From Lepidostoma basale (lineage: Eukaryota; Arthropoda; Insecta; Trichoptera; Lepidostomatidae), in NCBI GenBank assembly GCA_022606425.2, contig JAHDVF020000509.1, forward strand, positions 620,001 to 684,000: a DNA stretch of 64,000 nt. The letters are read 5' to 3'. Position 1 is the stretch's first letter. Every line of letters begins with the position of its first letter. Shown in pieces: positions 59,741 to 64,000 of the stretch. A program made the position numbers and the translations under genes. The notes beneath the pieces are model-generated. The model searched no databases, was not told the DNA's origin, and saw only the letters and a program-made list of their open reading frames with translations.

Positions 59741-60650
59741 TTTTAGGTATCATAAATAAAAACTGTAAATAAAAAAATAATGATTGTGAATCATGAGGAA
59801 AATGGATCCAATTAAAACAATTGATAGAAAAAAAAATAAGCAAATATATCTCCCAGGGGTAATCAGGTAACACAAAAGGGAGAGTCAAGAATTTGGGACT
59901 ACACATTACTTTTTTACTTTTCACGATTCAGGTTATATAAATATATATTTATCCAAGTAAATCACAAGTTTTTGTTGTAATTTTTTAAATATATTAAATA
60001 TGCAAAACTCAAACACAAAATACAATATTCATAATAACAACTACATTTTTGTTCAGAAATTTATTAAGTATTCCATATAAATATCATAAATTACATTCAC
60101 TAAATAACATGATACCAAATAAAATAAAATAATTCATTTAAAAAATATCTATGTTACAACATTAAATTTTGTTTTAAATATTATTCAATGACTTATTTTT
60201 TACACTGCATAATCACATATTCTTCTATAAATAGATAAAATATTCATTTATTCAAATAGGCAATTCCTTACCTACCCGCAAGTGACTTAATATCTTCAAG
60301 TTTAGCATAGTTTAGTCTCTTTACTAGCTCAATGAAACGAAAGCAAGGCAACCACATGCTGTGTGATATGTTGAGCAATCCCCCGAGTTACAAGAAGTGG
60401 AGAATCGCTTTGAAAATAATATACCAGTAAAAGCAGACATTTAGTATTTTGAAATATAATCATCTAAAATTCCAATTATGTACATGAAAAAATTAGAACC
60501 AATAATTATTTTTTCAGAAGATTATGGCTAACAATTCTATTGTAATAAAAACATTTTTCTCTTCATACTGACTTAGAATTTTTAAGATTCCATATAAAAA
60601 GACTTTTTTTAAAGTGTAAATGACTTTTATAATGTTTCTTTTCTTTATAG

Positions 60651-60700
60651 TAGAACCACCACCATTTATATTATTATTAATACTTGCTTTATGGTGCTGA
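60651..60700 (+). CDS. candidate alternative terminal exon with a second hydrophobic tail
   Basis: A very good 3' splice site (tttcttttctttatag) at 60650 is followed by a short frame that fits a phase 1 donor: G+TA gives V, then EPPPFILLLILALWC and TGA at 60698-60700. It has the composition of a GPI or membrane tail, and every upstream visible exon of the Ig gene ends in phase 1 with G or A, so it can replace the exon at 58665. AATAAA-like sites lie downstream (about 60847 and 60933). Without transcript data this is a candidate only; chance cannot be excluded for 16 codons. Confidence 0.45.
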
Positions 60701-62764
60701 ATTCATCCTTTATGCTTGACTCGAGTATCCGGTTTACAAATTACTTACTGTTCCAGTCACAACAAGAATGAGCTTGGTATCAATCACCACGCAGCGAGTG
60801 TTAATAAAACGTTTTGGGTTATTTCATATACAGCATTCTGTAGACACCATACAAATAAATATGTTGTACAAGCACATTAATTATGGAAAATGATTTATTT
60901 TAGTTTGCAGAACACAATATTTACAGTTCTAAAAAATAAACAGGACACCTCACCTAAAAACGTGAACACACTGTGTGTTACGAAAATAACTGAACAGACT
61001 TTAATCTCATTACAATTTTAAATGACATTTTGATGGGTTTATTTAAAAAAATAATAATAATAGTTTTCATATATTTTTACATGACAGTGGAGAGCGATGT
61101 TAAACATTCTCATACTACTTAAAGTATATTAACGTGAACACACACTCGCAGTCAGAGGCTTAGGTATGACTGATTCATGATCTGCAAAGAATTTGAATTA
61201 CTATAATTTCTTGACTAATATGGCTCAAATCTCAAAATAAATACTTTTCACCGTGTTTATTTTGCCGTATTTACTACGAGTTTAATGTAATTTCCTGTGA
61301 GTATTATACAACAAATTTTTATTTAAACAAGTTCATGGTTTTTATTTTTTTAATGCAAAAGCTTAACTACAAGGTACAATATTTTTGAATGAAGTGTTAT
61401 GAATTTTGTAAAAATATTTACAAGAGGGTATGTTTTGCTTATAATATGTAATTAATATTGTTTATATGTGTGAAATATAACTTCAAATTTGATACAAAAT
61501 AAACTTGGATTATTATAAAAAATAAAATAAAAAATAAAACATGATTTTAACATTATAATTACTTATTGAATAGTTTAAAAGAATAAAGATATATATTTTA
61601 ATTGATTTAATGATAAATTAAATCATATTTTTTTATTACTTTTTTTTAAATATGATATCTAGACAGTCGTCAAACAAAAAGTTATTATTATTTTTAAACG
61701 CATTAGATCTTCTCTTAGAAATGAATAATACTTTTCATTTAATATTTCTTGTGTACATATTATATTGGAATGCATTTAATATAACATTAATTGACTACCA
61801 GAAATAGTATTTAGTACTGAAGTCTCTTTCAAAACCATAAAAAATTTAACACAGTAATAAAAAATAAATAAAATTATGAATGTTAGAAAAATTATAGATA
61901 ATTATTAGGAATTCACTAGATATTAATTAAAATATAATTCTCTAAAAAAATATTATGATGAAGCGTTTGAAGAATAACAATATTAAATATATAGATTTTA
62001 TGCAGATATGCATTTGTTTAGAAATCTTTATTACTATAAAAATCTAAAGAACCAAAACATTTCGGAAATTAGTTTAAAAAATTATCTGGATTTTTTATGA
62101 GAAAAAATATAGTTTCAGTGTTATTGCATGATTGAAATTAAAAACATATCAAGAACATAGCTAGTTAGCAAGAAATATTTCAAATGTTTTTATCATTTAT
62201 ATTTATAATAAAAGAGAAATAAAAACACTGTACTTTGTTTTTATTTCTATTTTATTTTAAATATAAATAATAATAAAAATTAAATGTCTTACCACAAAGT
62301 GAATGCTTCATACGAAAATTTGAGAAATATTTCAATAGATAAATGAAATTTCTAATGAGATAACTAGAATGTTAAATAAATAACAATGTTTAAATGAAAT
62401 AGGTTACTTTATTTTAATGAACAATATTAATCAACAGGTGACATTAATAATGTATCTTAAATAAATCAGCAATACTTTATAAACCTATGACTCATTTTGC
62501 AATAAGCTTAAATGTTTTCTTAATAACAAATCAGTTGAGAAGATTGTCTGAAATGGATTCGATGAACCTTACAGACAATCTCGAATTTTTTGGTGTGCAT
62601 AACTTCTAAAACTATGAATAATCAAAAGCATTCACATGTCATTCAAATGTCCAAAACACTGTGTGAAGCTTTTGTGGAATCACATTGAAATGTATTATAT
62701 AAATTCATACTGCATCATATTGCACTAAACTCAGCGTCTAATAACAATTTATTCACAAACTGAA

Positions 62765-63496
62765 TCACACATTGAGGTCAGCCATCATTTTTCTGAAGTC
62801 TGCTAATGTGTTGTAGTCCGGATCGGTGTCAATGTCCTCGAAATCTCTGCTAGAGTCCGTTTTAGAGAAGCTTGGATTATACCGAGACAAGGATAGGGGA
62901 CAAGGCAGAAGCTCGGGCATCACACTGTGATGAGTGATCAGCGCGGTAAGAGATGTGAATTCCTTTGTGAATCCCTGTAAACAAATATACATCAATATTA
63001 GATAGAATTCAATAATTTACAAATACTTTTTAGCATGTAAAATTTATATATAAAAAAACACCATTTTACAATGGCGACACCAACGGTGTCAAATGAAACT
63101 AATTGTCTATCAAAGACGCAAACCAATAATATTATGTTTCATTCTACCATCCCAAAGATGTCGCTATAAGTCCAAATAAAACTTACAGCCTAATATTACA
63201 TTGCTTTATGCAATGTATAATTAAATTATATCAAAATTATTATTTATTTAGAAAAAAATTAATCCAATCCCAAACAATAATTACATTTATAATCTAAAAC
63301 AAATAAATATGGTCATATTTTTAATTACCTTAATTTTGTATCCCTTACTAATATGAAGAATAAGATAATGTGCTATCCCGCTAGGCTGGAAGTCTCTAGG
63401 TACCCTGAGAGAGAGGGCGAAGCACCCAGCCTTGGTTGTGCTCTCGCGGACCATGAAGGCACCTATTGGTTGATTCCCCAAAACTTCCAAAGCAAT
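62765..63496 (-). CDS. SH2-domain adaptor, C-terminal two exons (5' exons outside window)
   Basis: Exon 63496-63329 (56 codons) and exon 62974-62765 (69 codons plus stop) join in phase 0 across a 354-bp GT-AG intron. They read IALEVLGNQPIGAFMVREST and onward through a complete SH2 core: FMVRES with the phosphotyrosine-binding Arg, GCFALSLRVP, IAHYLIL, KGYKIKGFTKEF and LITHHSVMPELLPCPLSL. An acidic tail (DFEDIDTDPDYNTLADF) ends in MMADLNV. SH2 domains bind phosphotyrosine peptides, so this is an intracellular signalling adaptor. The SLTALITHHSVMPELLPC stretch most resembles tensin-type SH2 domains, but no PTB domain follows, so tensin itself is not supported; RIN/Sprint or another adaptor is possible. 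Confidence 0.88.
62975..63328 (-). other. intron inside the SH2 domain
   Basis: On the - strand the donor is AAG/GTAATT at 63329/63328 and the acceptor is TTTACAG/GGATTC at 62975/62974. It is phase 0 and splits the domain between KGYKIK and GFTKEF. Confidence 0.85.
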
Positions 63497-63499
63497 CTG

Positions 63500-64000
63500 T
63501 AATCATATTTAATAATTTAATTGTGGTGCGATATGGAAAATTGTGAAATGATTCAATCAAGACTATAGGGATCTCGTAAGAAGTGTTAAATTTGTAAAAA
63601 AAAAAATATAACTGAATAAATCTAATTAATGCTATATAGATCTAAAAAAATTAAACATTATATGAGAATAAATATGTAGATAAGATAAAGTTAGCTTTCC
63701 ATTTTAGTATCAGGTTTTTATAAATTACCAAATCTATGTTTTCAGATTAATCATTTTAATATTTATCAAGCAAAAATGTATACAACATAAATAATTAATT
63801 AACAAGTCTCAAATCATGTTGGCAAAGTTAAAAACCATTTTAAATACAAATTTTGTTTCTTGCCCACATTTATAAATACACCTACAATTATACATATAAT
63901 TCAGCAATTTAACACAATAGTATGTGTTTCTTTACATAGGAATTTTAAAGAAAAATATAAATGATTAAACTGTATTTATTATTTGTCGAATAACTATGCA
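63500..64000. other. probable intron of the SH2 gene
   Basis: The SH2 exon has a good acceptor (GATTACAG on the - strand, 63504-63497), so this is intron. No further exon is seen. Confidence 0.6.

Larger units (their letters stand above)
59100..62760. other. region between the two convergent genes
   Basis: Apart from the SINE at 59487-59740 and the candidate terminal exon at 60651-60700 it is very AT-rich sequence. A PLE-repeat trace (CTTACCACAAAGTGAATGC) lies at about 62288. On the - strand an AATAAA (TTTATT at about 62751) lies just after the SH2 gene's stop. Confidence 0.5.

Overview
This is an AT-rich, intron- and repeat-dominated piece of an insect nuclear genome. The insect assignment rests on a DIP-type (Dpr-interacting) immunoglobulin gene, a family known from arthropods, and on arthropod-type non-LTR retrotransposons; a beetle is my guess, not shown. 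No operons, CRISPR arrays or bacterial features are present.

Two host genes are visible. (1) On the + strand, six in-frame exons between 38428 and 58810 encode the C-terminal 245 residues of a GPI-anchored cell-surface protein: end of Ig domain 2, all of Ig domain 3, a threonine-rich stalk and a hydrophobic GPI signal. All visible introns are phase 1. The earlier exons (signal peptide, Ig1, start of Ig2) are not in the window, so positions 1-38427 are probably one enormous intron. A second possible terminal exon lies at 60651-60700 and would swap the GPI tail. (2) On the - strand, two exons (63496-63329 and 62974-62765) encode a C-terminal SH2 domain and tail of an intracellular adaptor. The two genes converge tail to tail.

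The rest is mostly transposon debris: many 3' ends of several non-LTR retrotransposon families (one with a TTAG-repeat tail and 10-bp target duplications, one L2/CR1-like with an ATT-repeat tail, others with an AAG-repeat tail), a non-autonomous element that borrows the TTAG tail, two tRNA-derived SINE families, pogo/Tigger-type DNA transposon remnants, and a high-copy palindromic repeat.

The most striking system is Penelope-like elements (PLEs). Four copies retain parts of the GIY-YIG endonuclease, and their terminal repeats, mostly as head-to-head inverted pairs, carry hammerhead-ribozyme-like motifs. I count about 15, in at least six sequence families. In the best copy all three stems, the CUGANGA and GAAA core and the cleavage triplet can be read directly. 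All sit in or near the introns of the Ig gene, so they would be transcribed with its pre-mRNA.
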